64,000 nucleotides of DNA from Bradyrhizobium amphicarpaeae (GCF_002266435.3 NZ_CP029426.2:6961931-7025930), one strand, 5' to 3'. Counted from the stretch's first letter, positions 28,260 through 37,998 are shown. Translations and numbers: made by a program. The notes: a model not told the origin generated them from the sequence alone.

Positions 28260-28467
28260 TGGGCCCGTCAGAGGAAACGCATGGGCCGATGCAGGACGCT
28301 GCATGGCGCCGCTTCGCCAGAACGCGCGACGTTAGCCGCGCGGCGCACACGTCAAGAGACTGTCACATGCCCCTCGTGCAAGCACCGCCGGAAAGGCGGA
28401 ATTGCAATGTGTGCACACTTGTGCAAATCGCTTTGACCAAGGCAGTTCATTCAAGGAGGAACCCATC

Positions 28468-29652
28468 GTGCGTCGATCGCTCATTCTCACAGCAGCCATT
28501 CTCGGCCTGGCCGCGAGTCCCTCCGCGCAAGCCGACGATCTCAAGATCGCGCTGATCTACGGCAAGACCGGTCCGCTCGAGGCCTACGCCAAGCAGACCG
28601 AGACCGGCCTGAAGATGGGCTTCGAATACGCCACCAAGGGCACCATGACCCTCGATGGCCGCAAGATCGTCATCATCACCAAGGACGACCAGGGCAAGCC
28701 GGACCTCGCCAAGGCCGCGCTCGCCGAAGCCTATCAGGACGACAAGGCCGACATCGCGATCGGCACGACCTCGTCGGCCGCGGCGCTCGCCATTCTCCCC
28801 GTCGCCGAAGAGAACAAGAAGATCCTGATCGTCGAGCCCGCCGTCGCGGACCAGATTACCGGAGAGAAGTGGAATCGCTACATCTTCCGCACCGGGCGCA
28901 ACTCCTCGCAGGACGCGATCTCCAATGCGGTCGCGATCGGCAAGCAGGGCGTCACCGTCGCAACGCTGGCGCAGGACTATGCGTTCGGCCGCGATGGCGT
29001 CGCCGCCTTCAAGGAGGCACTGGCCAAGACCGGCGCGACGCTCGCCGCCGAAGAATATGCCCCGACCTCGACCACCGACTTCACCGCGGTCGGCCAGCGC
29101 CTGTTCGACGCGCTGAAGGACAAGCCGGGCCGCAAGGTCATCTGGGTGATCTGGGCCGGCGCCGGCAATCCGCTGGCCAAGCTCCAGGACATGGACCCGA
29201 AGCGCTACGGCATCGAGCTCTCCACCGGCGGCAACATCCTGCCGGCGCTCGCCGCCTATAAGGGCCTGCCCGGCATGGAAGGCGCGACCTACTATTTCTA
29301 CGAGATCCCGAAGAACCCGGTGAACGACTGGCTGGTCGCCGAGCACCAGAAGCGCTTCAACGCGCCGCCGGACTTCTTCACCGCTGGTGGTTTTGCCGCC
29401 GCGATGTCCGTCGTCGCCGCCGTCACCAAGGCGAAGTCGACCGACAGCGAGAAGCTGATCACCGCGATGGAAGGCCTGGAGTTCGACACGCCGAAGGGCA
29501 AGATGGTGTTCCGGAAGGAAGACCATCAGGCGCTGCAGAGCATGTATCACTTCAAGGTCAAGGTCGACCCGAACGTCGCCTGGGCGGTCCTCGAGCCGGT
29601 GCGCGAGCTGAAGATCGAGGACATGGACGTTCCGATCAAGAACAAGCGCTGA
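28468..29652 (+). CDS. ABC transporter substrate-binding protein (LivK-type)
   Basis: The periplasmic receptor of the five-gene ABC uptake operon that follows, 394 residues. A signal peptide with the hydrophobic core LILTAAILGLAA ends near SAQA-DDLK. The mature part has the Peripla_BP_6 pattern: IALIYGKTGPLEAYAKQTE, AIGTTSSAAALAILPVAEE, TVATLAQDYAFGRD and FFTAGGFAAAMSVVAAV. The start is a GTG with AAGGAGGA eight bases upstream, an unusually strong ribosome site. The nearby PAS/sigma-54 activator suggests substrate-dependent induction. The ligand is not identifiable; relatives bind amino acids, amides or aromatic acids. Confidence 0.9.
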   Translation: MRRSLILTAAILGLAASPSAQADDLKIALIYGKTGPLEAYAKQTETGLKMGFEYATKGTMTLDGRKIVIITKDDQGKPDLAKAALAEAYQDDKADIAIGTTSSAAALAILPVAEENKKILIVEPAVADQITGEKWNRYIFRTGRNSSQDAISNAVAIGKQGVTVATLAQDYAFGRDGVAAFKEALAKTGATLAAEEYAPTSTTDFTAVGQRLFDALKDKPGRKVIWVIWAGAGNPLAKLQDMDPKRYGIELSTGGNILPALAAYKGLPGMEGATYYFYEIPKNPVNDWLVAEHQKRFNAPPDFFTAGGFAAAMSVVAAVTKAKSTDSEKLITAMEGLEFDTPKGKMVFRKEDHQALQSMYHFKVKVDPNVAWAVLEPVRELKIEDMDVPIKNKR

Positions 29653-29654
29653 TC

Positions 29655-29800
29655 TTCTTGCTTCACCTCTCCCGCTCTTGTCCGCCGAAGCCTTGGCGAA
29701 GGCGGATGCGGGAGAGGGCTCTTTCCTCTTGGGGGTTTTCGCAAGTGGAGACACCCTCTCCCCCGCCCTCCCCCGCAAGTGGGGGAGGGAGCGCAACGTG
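29655..29800. repeat. Mosaic palindromic intergenic repeat (class F)
   Basis: CACCTCTCCCGC faces GCGGGAGAGGGC, with CCGAAGCCTTGGCG between. A second hairpin, CTCTCCCCCGCCCTCCCCCG facing GTGGGGGAGGGAG, follows. It lies inside the ABC operon between receptor and ATPase genes, so it may stabilise or attenuate the receptor transcript. Confidence 0.65.
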
Positions 29801-29840
29801 ACTCGCGGATATATCCCGTTTCACCATTTGTAGATTCTCA

Positions 29841-30617
29841 ATGTCCCTCACCCTCGAGACCCGCGACCTCACCATCCGCTTCGGCGGCCATGTCGCGGTC
29901 AACAACGTCTCCTGCACGTTCCGTCCGGGCGAGCTCACCGCGATCGTCGGGCCGAACGGCGCCGGCAAGACCACCTATTTCAACCTGATCTCGGGACAGC
30001 TGCGCGCCTCGAACGGCAGCATCCTGTTCGACGGCACCGACATCACTCAGCACTCCGCGCCGCTGCGGACCCGCGCGGGCCTCGGACGCGCGTTCCAGCT
30101 GACCAACCTGTTTCCGAATCTCACCGTGGAAGAGAACGTCCGTCTCGCGGTGCAGGCGGCGAACGGCACCCATTACGACATGCTGCGGCCCTGGATGGTG
30201 CGCCGCGACCTGATCGCACGCGCCGACGCCATCCTCGACCAGGTCGCGCTCGGCAGCCGCCGCGGCGTCGCCGCGACCGCGCTGTCGCATGGCGACCAGC
30301 GCAAGCTCGAGGTCGCGCTGATGATCGCGCTGGAGCCGAAGGTCTTCATGTTCGACGAGCCGACTGCCGGCATGAGCATCGACGAGGTGCCTGTGGTGCT
30401 CAACCTGATCGCGCAGCTCAAGCAGGACAGGAGCAAGATCATCCTCCTCGTCGAGCACAAGATGGACGTGGTGCGCTCGCTTGCCGACCGCATCATCGTG
30501 CTGCATAACGGCCAGCTCGTCGCGGACGGACCGCCGGCCGAAGTGATCGCCTCGCCGATCGTGCAGGAGGCCTATCTCGGCGTTGCTCCCAAGACTGCTG
30601 GAGGGAGCGCAGCATGA
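29841..30617 (+). CDS. ABC transporter ATP-binding protein, LivG-type
   Basis: The first of two ATPases of the branched-chain-amino-acid-type importer, 258 residues. Walker A is GPNGAGKTTYFN near residue 37, and the signature is LSHGDQRKLEVALM near 146 (SHGDQ in place of SGGQ, typical of LivG). Walker B is VFMFDEPTAGM and the switch His is in LLVEHKMD. The RTRAGLGRAFQLTNLFPNLT Q-loop region is LivG-like. It overlaps the next gene by four bases (ATGA), indicating translational coupling. Confidence 0.95.
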   Translation: MSLTLETRDLTIRFGGHVAVNNVSCTFRPGELTAIVGPNGAGKTTYFNLISGQLRASNGSILFDGTDITQHSAPLRTRAGLGRAFQLTNLFPNLTVEENVRLAVQAANGTHYDMLRPWMVRRDLIARADAILDQVALGSRRGVAATALSHGDQRKLEVALMIALEPKVFMFDEPTAGMSIDEVPVVLNLIAQLKQDRSKIILLVEHKMDVVRSLADRIIVLHNGQLVADGPPAEVIASPIVQEAYLGVAPKTAGGSAA

Positions 30618-31336
30618 CCGATCTCCTGAAGCTCTCCGGCGTGCACACCCATATCGGCCGCTACCACATCCTCCAGGGCATCGACCTCGCGGTCCCGCAG
30701 GGGCAGACCACGATGCTGCTGGGGCGCAACGGCGCCGGCAAGACCACGACGCTGCGCACCATCATGGGCCTGTGGCAGGCGTCCAGCGGTGAGATCAGCC
30801 TCTCCGGCGACCGTATCGAGAGCCGTGCCACGCCCGATATCGCGCGGCTCGGCGTCGGCTACGTGCCGGAGAGCATGGCGGTGTTTTCCGATCTCACCGT
30901 GAAGGAGAACCTAGTGCTGGCGGCGCGCGACGGCCCGCTCGACGATAAGCAGCTGGAATGGATCTTCGGCTTCTTTCCCGCGCTGCGCCGGTTCTGGCTG
31001 TCGCGGGCGGGGAGCCTCTCGGGCGGGCAGAAGCAGATGCTCTCGATCGCGCGCGCCATCATCGAGCCGCGCAAGCTCTTGCTGATCGACGAGCCGACCA
31101 AGGGGCTGGCGCCGGCGATCGTGATGGCGCTGATCGAGTGCCTGAAGGAGATCAAGCGCAAGGGCGCGACCATCCTCCTGGTCGAGCAGAATTTCTTTGC
31201 CGCCCGCGAACTCGGCGACAACGTGCTCGTGATGGACAACGGCACCATCGTCCATCGCGGCGAGATGGCGGCGCTCGCCGCCGACGTGCCGCTGCAGGAG
31301 CGGCTGCTCGGCCTGAGCCTGGAGGCGCATCAGTGA
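30614..31336 (+). CDS. ABC transporter ATP-binding protein, LivF-type
   Basis: The second ATPase of the importer, 240 residues. Walker A is GRNGAGKTTTLR near residue 36. The Q-loop region GVGYVPESMAVFSDLT is followed by the signature LSGGQKQMLSIARAI and Walker B LLLIDEPTKGLAP. The switch His is replaced by Gln in ILLVEQNFFAA, as is standard in LivF. It starts at an ATG overlapping the LivG-type stop and ends overlapping the permease GTG start. It forms a heterodimer with the preceding ATPase by family rule. Confidence 0.95.
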   Translation: MTDLLKLSGVHTHIGRYHILQGIDLAVPQGQTTMLLGRNGAGKTTTLRTIMGLWQASSGEISLSGDRIESRATPDIARLGVGYVPESMAVFSDLTVKENLVLAARDGPLDDKQLEWIFGFFPALRRFWLSRAGSLSGGQKQMLSIARAIIEPRKLLLIDEPTKGLAPAIVMALIECLKEIKRKGATILLVEQNFFAARELGDNVLVMDNGTIVHRGEMAALAADVPLQERLLGLSLEAHQ

Positions 31337-32343
31337 CTGACCTTGCCGCAACCGATCCGCTGCCGAAGCCGAAGCGCGACATCGCGCCGATCCTGCTGCC
31401 GGTCGCGCTCGCTTTGGTGACGATCCCGCTGATCGGCTCGCCCAGCACCTGGCTGACGCTGACCGCCGCGAGCCTTGCCATGGGCATGATGATCTTCATC
31501 ATGGCCTCGGGCCTGACGCTGGTGTTCGGCCTGATGGACGTGCTCAATTTCGGCCACGGCGCCTTCATCGCCGTCGGCGCCTATGTCGCAACGCTGGTGC
31601 TGGCGCCGTTCGCAGCTTCCATCCAGGCGGATTCGCTCTGGATGAACCTGGCGGTTCTGGCGCCGGCGGCGCTGCTCTCGATGGCCGTGTCGGGCGCCCT
31701 CGGCCTCGTCGTCGAGCGCGTGCTGATCCTGCCGGTCTACGGCCAGCACCTGAAGCAGATCCTGATGACGACCGGCGGCCTGATCGTCGCCGAGCAGACC
31801 CTCTATGCGCTGTGGGGACCACAGATCATCCCGATGCCGCTGCCGGCCTCGCTGCGCGGATCCTTCATCCTCGGCGACGTCGCGATCGCCAAATACCGCG
31901 TGCTGGCGATGTTGATCGGGCTGGCCGTCTTCGTCGCGATCCAGCTCGTGCTCAACCGCACCAAGCTCGGGCTGCTGATCCGCGCCGGCGTCGAGAACCG
32001 CGAAATGGTCGAGGCACTCGGCTATCGCATCCGCCGGCTGTTCCTCGGCGTGTTCATGACGGGATCGGCGCTGGCCGGCCTCGGCGGCGTGATGTGGGCG
32101 CTCTATCGCGAGCAGGTTCATGCCTCCATGAGCGACGAGCTCACGGTGCTGATCTTCGTGGTCGTCATCATCGGCGGCCTCGGGTCGATCGGCGGCTGCT
32201 TCATCGGCGCGATCCTGGTCGCGATGGTCGCCAATTACGGCGGCTTCCTGGTGCCGAAACTCGCCCTCGTCTCCAACATCCTGCTGATGGTCGCCATTCT
32301 GATGTGGCGGCCGCGCGGCCTCTATGCGGTGACCAGCCGATGA
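31333..32343 (+). CDS. Branched-chain amino acid-type ABC permease, LivH-type
   Basis: One of the two inner-membrane permeases, 336 residues with about eight helices. The family signature GLTLVFGLMDVLNFGHGAFIA is near residue 58, and the EAA-like cytoplasmic loop KLGLLIRAGVENREMVEALGY is near 214. The N-terminus has a short charged tail before the first helix. Translation begins at a GTG that overlaps the LivF-type stop codon, and the gene ends overlapping the next ATG by four bases. Confidence 0.94.
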   Translation: MTDLAATDPLPKPKRDIAPILLPVALALVTIPLIGSPSTWLTLTAASLAMGMMIFIMASGLTLVFGLMDVLNFGHGAFIAVGAYVATLVLAPFAASIQADSLWMNLAVLAPAALLSMAVSGALGLVVERVLILPVYGQHLKQILMTTGGLIVAEQTLYALWGPQIIPMPLPASLRGSFILGDVAIAKYRVLAMLIGLAVFVAIQLVLNRTKLGLLIRAGVENREMVEALGYRIRRLFLGVFMTGSALAGLGGVMWALYREQVHASMSDELTVLIFVVVIIGGLGSIGGCFIGAILVAMVANYGGFLVPKLALVSNILLMVAILMWRPRGLYAVTSR

Positions 32344-33425
32344 TGATCCTGTCAGGCGATCCGCCGCGTAGCCGGATCCTCACGCTCGTTCTCGTCGTCA
32401 TCATCCTGGCGCTGGCGGCGACGCCGTTCCTGTTTCCGGGTGCCAAGGCACTGAACGTCGCGGCCAAGATCTGCGTCTTCGCAGCCCTGGTCGCCTCCTA
32501 CGATTTGCTGCTCGGCTATACCGGTTCGGTGTCGTTCGCCCACACCATGTTCTACGGCATCGGCAGCTACGCGATCGCGATCTCGCTGTACGGCATGGGC
32601 CCGAATTGGGCCGCGGTCGCCACCGGCATCGTCATCGGCCTGCCGCTGGCAGCCCTGCTCGCGCTCGCCATCGGGCTGTTTTCACTGCGGGTCGCCGCGA
32701 TCTTCTTTGCCATGATCACGCTGGCGGTCGCCTCCGCCTTCCAGGTGCTGGCGTCGCAGCTGTCCTGGCTGACCGGTGGCGAGGACGGGCGCAGCTTCCA
32801 GCTGCCGGAGCTGCTGCGTCCCGGCACGGTGCTGATCTCCAAGAGCCTGTTCGGCTTCGAGATCAACGGCCGCATCCTGACCTTCTATCTGGTGTTTGCC
32901 GTCTCGGCCCTGATGATCCTCGCCTTGCTGCGGGTGGTGAACTCACCGTTCGGGCGGGTGCTGCAGGCGATCCGCGAGAACCGCTTTCGGGCCGAGGCGC
33001 TCGGCTTCCGCACGGTGTTCCACCTGACCTATGCCAACTGCATCGCCGCGCTGGTCGCTGCCAGCGCCGGCATCCTGAATGCGCTGTGGCTGCGCTATGC
33101 CGGTCCCGATACCTCGCTCAGCTTCTCGATCATGCTCGACATCCTTCTGATGGTCGTGATCGGCGGCATGGGCACGATCTACGGCGCGATCATCGGCGCC
33201 ACCATCTTCATCCTCGCCCAGAACTATTTGCAGTCGCTGATGGGCCTCGCCTCCACGGCGGCGTCGGAGGCCGGCCTGCCGCTGCTGCCGGGGTTGTTGC
33301 ATCCCGACCGCTGGCTGCTGTGGCTCGGCCTGTTGTTCATCGCCAGCGTCTATTTCTTCCCGACCGGCGTGGTCGGACGGCTGCGCAATCCCGCCGGCGA
33401 CAAGAGCGCCGGCAATTCGCATTAG
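32340..33425 (+). CDS. Branched-chain amino acid-type ABC permease, LivM-type
   Basis: The second permease, 361 residues, with about nine helices. The LivM signature is ASYDLLLGYTGSVSFAHTMFYG near residue 46. The cytoplasmic coupling loop NSPFGRVLQAIRENRFRAEALG is near 200, and IGGMGTIYGAIIGATIF near 275 is conserved. It closes the operon receptor-LivG-LivF-LivH-LivM, with the last four genes overlapping one another. The final residues are polar. No terminator is obvious before the c-di-GMP gene that follows. Confidence 0.94.
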   Translation: MMILSGDPPRSRILTLVLVVIILALAATPFLFPGAKALNVAAKICVFAALVASYDLLLGYTGSVSFAHTMFYGIGSYAIAISLYGMGPNWAAVATGIVIGLPLAALLALAIGLFSLRVAAIFFAMITLAVASAFQVLASQLSWLTGGEDGRSFQLPELLRPGTVLISKSLFGFEINGRILTFYLVFAVSALMILALLRVVNSPFGRVLQAIRENRFRAEALGFRTVFHLTYANCIAALVAASAGILNALWLRYAGPDTSLSFSIMLDILLMVVIGGMGTIYGAIIGATIFILAQNYLQSLMGLASTAASEAGLPLLPGLLHPDRWLLWLGLLFIASVYFFPTGVVGRLRNPAGDKSAGNSH

Positions 33426-33596
33426 GCCGCGATTAATGATGCAGTGCGGCGTGCCGCGTCAGCGCACAACCGCCACGCGATTCACGCTCCGCTGCATACG
33501 GAGGCGGTGGCGCAACTGGATTAATGCTTAGGTAACTGGCTTTCCTAAGGTTTAGGCCATTTGTGCGGTGTATTCGTGTTCCTCCAGGGAGGGGGA

Positions 33597-36500
33597 ATGC
33601 GCCAGGTCTTTTCCACGGTGGCAGCCGGAATGTCTCTAGCCGCAAGGAACGGCTGGGAGGCTTTGGCGCGACGTGGTCCCGTCCTGTGGCTGACCCTGTG
33701 CGGCGTGTTGCTGGTCGCCGGCATCTTCGGTGTGACCGCCATGGCCGTCGGCGAATTTCGCGAGCGCACCCTGACCAACCGCGAACGCGAGCTGGAAAAC
33801 ACGGTCCAGCTGATCGCCCGGCACTTTGACCAGCAATTCGAGGATTCCGACGTCGTCGCCGCCGACGTGATCGGGCAGATGAGCCTGATCGAGATCACTT
33901 CGCCGGCGATGTTCCGCGAGCGCATGTCCGGCCCGGCGGCGCACCAGATGCTGCGCAGCAAGATCAGCTCGGTGTCCTATCTCGGCGATATCGCGATCTA
34001 CGACGCCGACGGTGAGCTGATCAACTGGTCGCGGCCGCAGCCGTTGCCCAAGATCAACGTTTCGGCCCGGGCATATTTTCAGACGTTCAAGACCAATCCG
34101 CAGTCCGAGCCGGTGCTGCTGGAATCCGTCCGCAGCTTCATCATCAACAAATGGACCACGGTCGTCGCACGCCGCTTGACCGGCGCCAACGGCACCTTCC
34201 TCGGCGCGATGGTCCGCCGGATCGATCCCGACAGCTACCAGCATTATTTCGCATCGGTCGCGCTTGCCGAAGGCACCGCCATTTCGCTGTTCGATCGCGA
34301 GGGCAAGATGCTGGCCCGCTATCCGCATCGCGAGGAGCTGATCGGACGGAGCTTCAGGGATGCGCCCTTGGTGCGGAAAGTGCTGGCCGAGGGCGGCCAG
34401 CGGACACTCCGTGGCAAGGGCCCGGTCGATGGAGAGGAGCGGCTCGGATCGGGCGCGTCGCTGAATCACTTCCCGCTCGTCATCGTCGCCACCAGCACCA
34501 CGGCGGCAGCGCTGGCCGACTGGCGGCAGCAGACCGGCTTCATGGTCACGACCGCCGCGCTTTCGGCTGCCGTCATCGCGCTGATCCTCTATCTGATCAT
34601 CCGCCTGATCAACCGGCAGAACCGCGAGGCGCAGGAACGGCTGGAAGCGGAGCGGCTGCGGCTCGACACCGCCTTGAACAACATGACGCAGGGGCTGATC
34701 CTCTACGACGCGAGCGGCACCATCGTCACCTGCAACCGCCGTTATGCCGAGATGTTCGGTCTCTCCCACGACGTCATCAAGCCCGGCTGCCACATCCGCG
34801 AGGCGATGTACCATCGCAAGGAGCGCGGCGCGTTCGACGGCGACGTCGAGGCGTTTTGCACCGATGTCATGAGGGTCGTTGCCGAAGGCACGGTCTCCAG
34901 GCGCACGCATCAGCTGGCCAACGGCCGCGCCTTCCAGGTCATCAACACCCCGCTGGCACAGGGCGGCTGGGTCGCCACGATCGAAGACATCACCGAGCGC
35001 CGCAACCTCGAGCAGGAGCGCGACCGCAACCACACCTTCCTGCGCGAGATCATCGACCATATCCCGTCGCAGATCACGGTGAAGGACGCCCGCACGCGAC
35101 AGTACCTCCTGCTGAACGGCGTCGCCGAGCAACTATTCGGCCAGTCGCGCCAGGACGTCGTGGGCAAGACCGCTTTCGACATCTTCCCCGAGGCGCCCGC
35201 CGCCCGCATCACCGAAGACGACACCAACGCGCTGCAATCGGCCAACGGATCGTTCAAGGACGAACACGCCTGGCAGATGCCGGGCAAGGGGATGCGCTAC
35301 ATTACGTCGACCCGGATCGGGATCCGTGACGAAGCCGGCGAGCCGCGCTATCTCATTCATGTCATCGACGACGTCACCGACCGGCGCCGGGCTGACGAGA
35401 AGATCGCGCATATGGCGCATTACGATGCGCTGACCGACCTGCCGAACCGCACGCTGTTCCGCGAGCAGATCGAACGCGAGCTGGCGAAGGTCGCCGACGG
35501 CCGCCAGTTCGCGCTGCTCTACATCGACGTCGACGAATTCAAGGGCATCAACGATTCGCTCGGCCATCACGTGGGCGACGAGCTGTTGAAGCTGATCGCA
35601 AGCCGTCTGCGCGGCTGCCTCAAGGAGGGCGACCTGATCGCGCGGCTCGGCGGCGACGAATTCGCGGTGATCCAGACCGGCATCCAGTCCTCTGCCGAGG
35701 TGCTGGCCTTCGTAACCCGGATCTACCAAGCCATCCGGCAACCCTATCATTGTCTTGGTCATCAGCTCTCCACCGATGCCAGCGTCGGCATCGCGCTGGC
35801 GCCGCAGGACGGCACCGATCTCGACCAGCTCATCAAGAATGCCGATCTTGCGATGTACGGCGCCAAGGCCGAAGGACGCCGCACCCACCGCTTCTTCGAG
35901 CCGGAGATGGATGCGAGCGCCAAGGCGCGCCTGAGCATGGAGCAGGATCTGCGGCAGGCGCTGGTGAACGGCGGCTTCGAGATTCACTATCAGCCGCTGG
36001 TCGACCTGCGCACCAACGAAGTCTCGGGTTGCGAGGCGCTGCTGCGCTGGCGTCACCCCGAGCGCGGCATGGTGTCGCCGGCCGAGTTCATTCCCGTCGC
36101 CGAGGACACCGGCCTGATCACCGAACTCGGCGACTGGGTGCTGCGCATGGCCTGCAACGAGGCCGCGACCTGGCCGACGCATATCCGCGTCGCCGTCAAC
36201 GTATCGCCGGTTCAGCTCAAATGCGACACGCTGGCGCTGCGGATCGCGGGCGCGCTCGCCGCTTCCGGGCTGGACCCGCGCCGGCTCGAGATCGAGATCA
36301 CCGAGGCCGTGCTGATCCGCGACGACGAAGCCGCGCTCTCGATCCTGCACCAGCTCCGCTCGATCGGCGTTCGCATCGCGCTCGACGATTTCGGCACTGG
36401 CTACTCCTCGCTCAGCTATCTCAAGCGCTTCCCGTTCGACAAGATCAAGATCGACCGCTGCTTCGTCGCAGACATCGCGGAGACGAGCGGCGCGCCCGTG

Positions 36501-36719
36501 ATCGTGCAGGCGGTGGTGAACATCGCCACCGCCAGCAACATGACCACGGTCGCCGAGGGCGTCGAGACCGAGGCGCAACGCGATATCCTGCGTGCGCTCG
36601 GCTGCACGCAGATGCAGGGCTATCTGTTCAGCCGGCCGGTGCCGGCCAGGGAAGTGCGGAAACTGTTCGGCTCGCGTGACGGCTTGCCCGGAGCCTCGCC
36701 GGTGGCGGCGGTGGCCTGA
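33597..36719 (+). CDS. Membrane sensor PAS-GGDEF-EAL c-di-GMP protein
   Basis: A 1040-residue transmembrane signalling protein. A first membrane helix (VLWLTLCGVLLVAGIFGVTAM, about 28-50) and a second (VTTAALSAAVIALILYLII, about 315-337) bracket a large periplasmic Cache-like sensing region. Two cytoplasmic PAS domains follow (LILYDASGTIVTCNRRYAEM and the QITVKDARTRQYLLLNG region). The GGDEF domain has DALTDLPNR, YIDVDEFKGIND and RLGGDEFAV. The EAL domain has GCEALLRW, IEITEAVL, DDFGTGYSS and AEGVETEA, with all major metal ligands. The ATG at 33597 follows GGGAGGGG. The stop codon overlaps the next start by one base. Confidence 0.93.
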   Translation: MRQVFSTVAAGMSLAARNGWEALARRGPVLWLTLCGVLLVAGIFGVTAMAVGEFRERTLTNRERELENTVQLIARHFDQQFEDSDVVAADVIGQMSLIEITSPAMFRERMSGPAAHQMLRSKISSVSYLGDIAIYDADGELINWSRPQPLPKINVSARAYFQTFKTNPQSEPVLLESVRSFIINKWTTVVARRLTGANGTFLGAMVRRIDPDSYQHYFASVALAEGTAISLFDREGKMLARYPHREELIGRSFRDAPLVRKVLAEGGQRTLRGKGPVDGEERLGSGASLNHFPLVIVATSTTAAALADWRQQTGFMVTTAALSAAVIALILYLIIRLINRQNREAQERLEAERLRLDTALNNMTQGLILYDASGTIVTCNRRYAEMFGLSHDVIKPGCHIREAMYHRKERGAFDGDVEAFCTDVMRVVAEGTVSRRTHQLANGRAFQVINTPLAQGGWVATIEDITERRNLEQERDRNHTFLREIIDHIPSQITVKDARTRQYLLLNGVAEQLFGQSRQDVVGKTAFDIFPEAPAARITEDDTNALQSANGSFKDEHAWQMPGKGMRYITSTRIGIRDEAGEPRYLIHVIDDVTDRRRADEKIAHMAHYDALTDLPNRTLFREQIERELAKVADGRQFALLYIDVDEFKGINDSLGHHVGDELLKLIASRLRGCLKEGDLIARLGGDEFAVIQTGIQSSAEVLAFVTRIYQAIRQPYHCLGHQLSTDASVGIALAPQDGTDLDQLIKNADLAMYGAKAEGRRTHRFFEPEMDASAKARLSMEQDLRQALVNGGFEIHYQPLVDLRTNEVSGCEALLRWRHPERGMVSPAEFIPVAEDTGLITELGDWVLRMACNEAATWPTHIRVAVNVSPVQLKCDTLALRIAGALAASGLDPRRLEIEITEAVLIRDDEAALSILHQLRSIGVRIALDDFGTGYSSLSYLKRFPFDKIKIDRCFVADIAETSGAPVIVQAVVNIATASNMTTVAEGVETEAQRDILRALGCTQMQGYLFSRPVPAREVRKLFGSRDGLPGASPVAAVA

Positions 36720-37834
36720 TGGCGAAACCAGGGACGTCGTCAAGCAAGTCGCCGGGAAGGACATCAGGCAAGACGCCGACCAAGTCTTCAGCCAAGTCTT
36801 CGGCCAAATCCGTCGACGTCGCGGATTCCTATGCCGTGCGGCTGATGCAGCATCTGGTGGTACCGACTTTCGTGATCGACCCGAAACGTCGTGTCGTGAT
36901 CTGGAACAGGGCTTGCGAGCGGTTGACAGGCCTCGCCGCGTCCGAGGTGATCGGCACCAGCAAGCACTGGCAGGCCTTTTACGAGACGAGGCGCCCCTGC
37001 CTTGCCGACCTCGTCGCGCTCGATCGGCCGGAGCGGCTCCCGGAGTTCTATTCGGAATATGCCGCGCGCGGTCATAACGGGCTCGGCTTTTCCGCGGAAA
37101 ACTGGTGCACGATGCCGAAGCTCGGGAGCCAGCTCTATCTCGCCATCGACGCCGGTCCGATCCACGATGAGGCCGGACACCTGATCGCCGTGGTGGAGAC
37201 GCTGCGCGACCTCACCGACCAGAAGCGCGCGGAGATGGCGCTGAAGGAGCTCGCGACCAAGGACGGGCTGACCGGCCTGTCGAACCGCCGCGCGTTCGAC
37301 CAGATGTTGATGAGCGAATGGGCTCGCGCCCACCGCACGCAGAAGCCGCTGGCGCTGCTGTTCGTCGACGTCGATCATTTCAAGCTGTTCAACGACCATC
37401 ACGGCCACCAGACCGGCGACGAATGCCTGCGCGCGATCGCTTCGGTCGTCAGCCGGCATGCCGTGCGCCCGCTCGATATCGCCAGCCGCTATGGCGGCGA
37501 GGAGTTTGCGCTGATCCTGCCGGACATGGATTGCGAGACCGCCTGCGTCATCGCCGACGCGATCCGCTGCGCCGTGATCGCCTTGCGGATCACCCACGGC
37601 GCCATGGGCGCCGGCGACCACGTCACCCTCAGCGTCGGGGTCGCCAGCCACATTCCCGGCGGCGCCGACGGCGGGCCCGACCGGCTGCTCGGCGCGGCCG
37701 ACGAGGCGCTCTATGTCGCCAAGCGCCTCGGCCGCAACCGCGTCATCTGCGCCGAAAGGGTGCTCGCCGAGTTCGCAAGCCTCGGCCGGGAGGCCGCAGC
37801 GGTTCCGGGCCCCTTCCGGCGCAAAACGGCCTAA
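36719..37834 (+). CDS. PAS-GGDEF diguanylate cyclase
   Basis: A 371-residue cytoplasmic diguanylate cyclase. A basic serine- and lysine-rich N-terminal tail (about 30 residues) precedes a PAS domain (VVPTFVIDPKRRVVIWNRAC to VVETLRDLTDQKRAE). The GGDEF domain has DGLTGLSNRRAF, LLFVDVDHFKLFNDHHGH and the active site RYGGEEFALIL, so it should make c-di-GMP. An inhibitory RxxD site is not obvious. The ATG overlaps the stop of the preceding GGDEF-EAL gene by one base, so the two are probably translated together, suggesting paired control of c-di-GMP. Confidence 0.92.
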   Translation: MAKPGTSSSKSPGRTSGKTPTKSSAKSSAKSVDVADSYAVRLMQHLVVPTFVIDPKRRVVIWNRACERLTGLAASEVIGTSKHWQAFYETRRPCLADLVALDRPERLPEFYSEYAARGHNGLGFSAENWCTMPKLGSQLYLAIDAGPIHDEAGHLIAVVETLRDLTDQKRAEMALKELATKDGLTGLSNRRAFDQMLMSEWARAHRTQKPLALLFVDVDHFKLFNDHHGHQTGDECLRAIASVVSRHAVRPLDIASRYGGEEFALILPDMDCETACVIADAIRCAVIALRITHGAMGAGDHVTLSVGVASHIPGGADGGPDRLLGAADEALYVAKRLGRNRVICAERVLAEFASLGREAAAVPGPFRRKTA

Positions 37835-37856
37835 AGCGCAATGTGGCGAGAACCGG

Positions 37857-37885
37857 TTGCCCGCCCCGCGCCAATCGGCTAAATG
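37857..37885 (+). promoter_or_regulatory. Candidate promoter of tRNA-Arg
   Basis: TTGCCC and TAAATG are separated by 17 bases, and the -10 element ends 11 bases before the tRNA. The -35 keeps TTG, but the -10 is only a moderate match. Confidence 0.4.
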
Positions 37886-37896
37886 AGCGTCGACTA

Positions 37897-37973
37897 GCAC
37901 CCGTAGCTCAGCTGGATAGAGCGTTGCCCTCCGAAGGCAAAGGTCACACGTTCGAATCGTGTCGGGTGCGCCA
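37897..37973 (+). tRNA. tRNA-Arg (anticodon CCG)
   Basis: A 77-base tRNA with CCA encoded. The acceptor stem is GCACCCG with CGGGTGC. The D arm contains TAGCTCAGCTGGATAGAGC. The anticodon stem-loop is TTGCC-CTCCGAA-GGCAA, giving anticodon CCG, which reads CGG arginine codons. The T loop is TTCGAAT. All stems pair fully. No integrase or att-like duplication of the tRNA 3' end is visible downstream in the window. Confidence 0.98.
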
Positions 37974-37998
37974 GTTTTGCCGCCGTTTCAGGCCGCCC

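Noticed and set aside
28402..28426. Operator-like sequence TTGCAATGTG...TGTGCAA before the receptor gene
   Set aside because: The two outer arms and the central GTGCAC are not on one dyad axis, so it is not a true palindrome.
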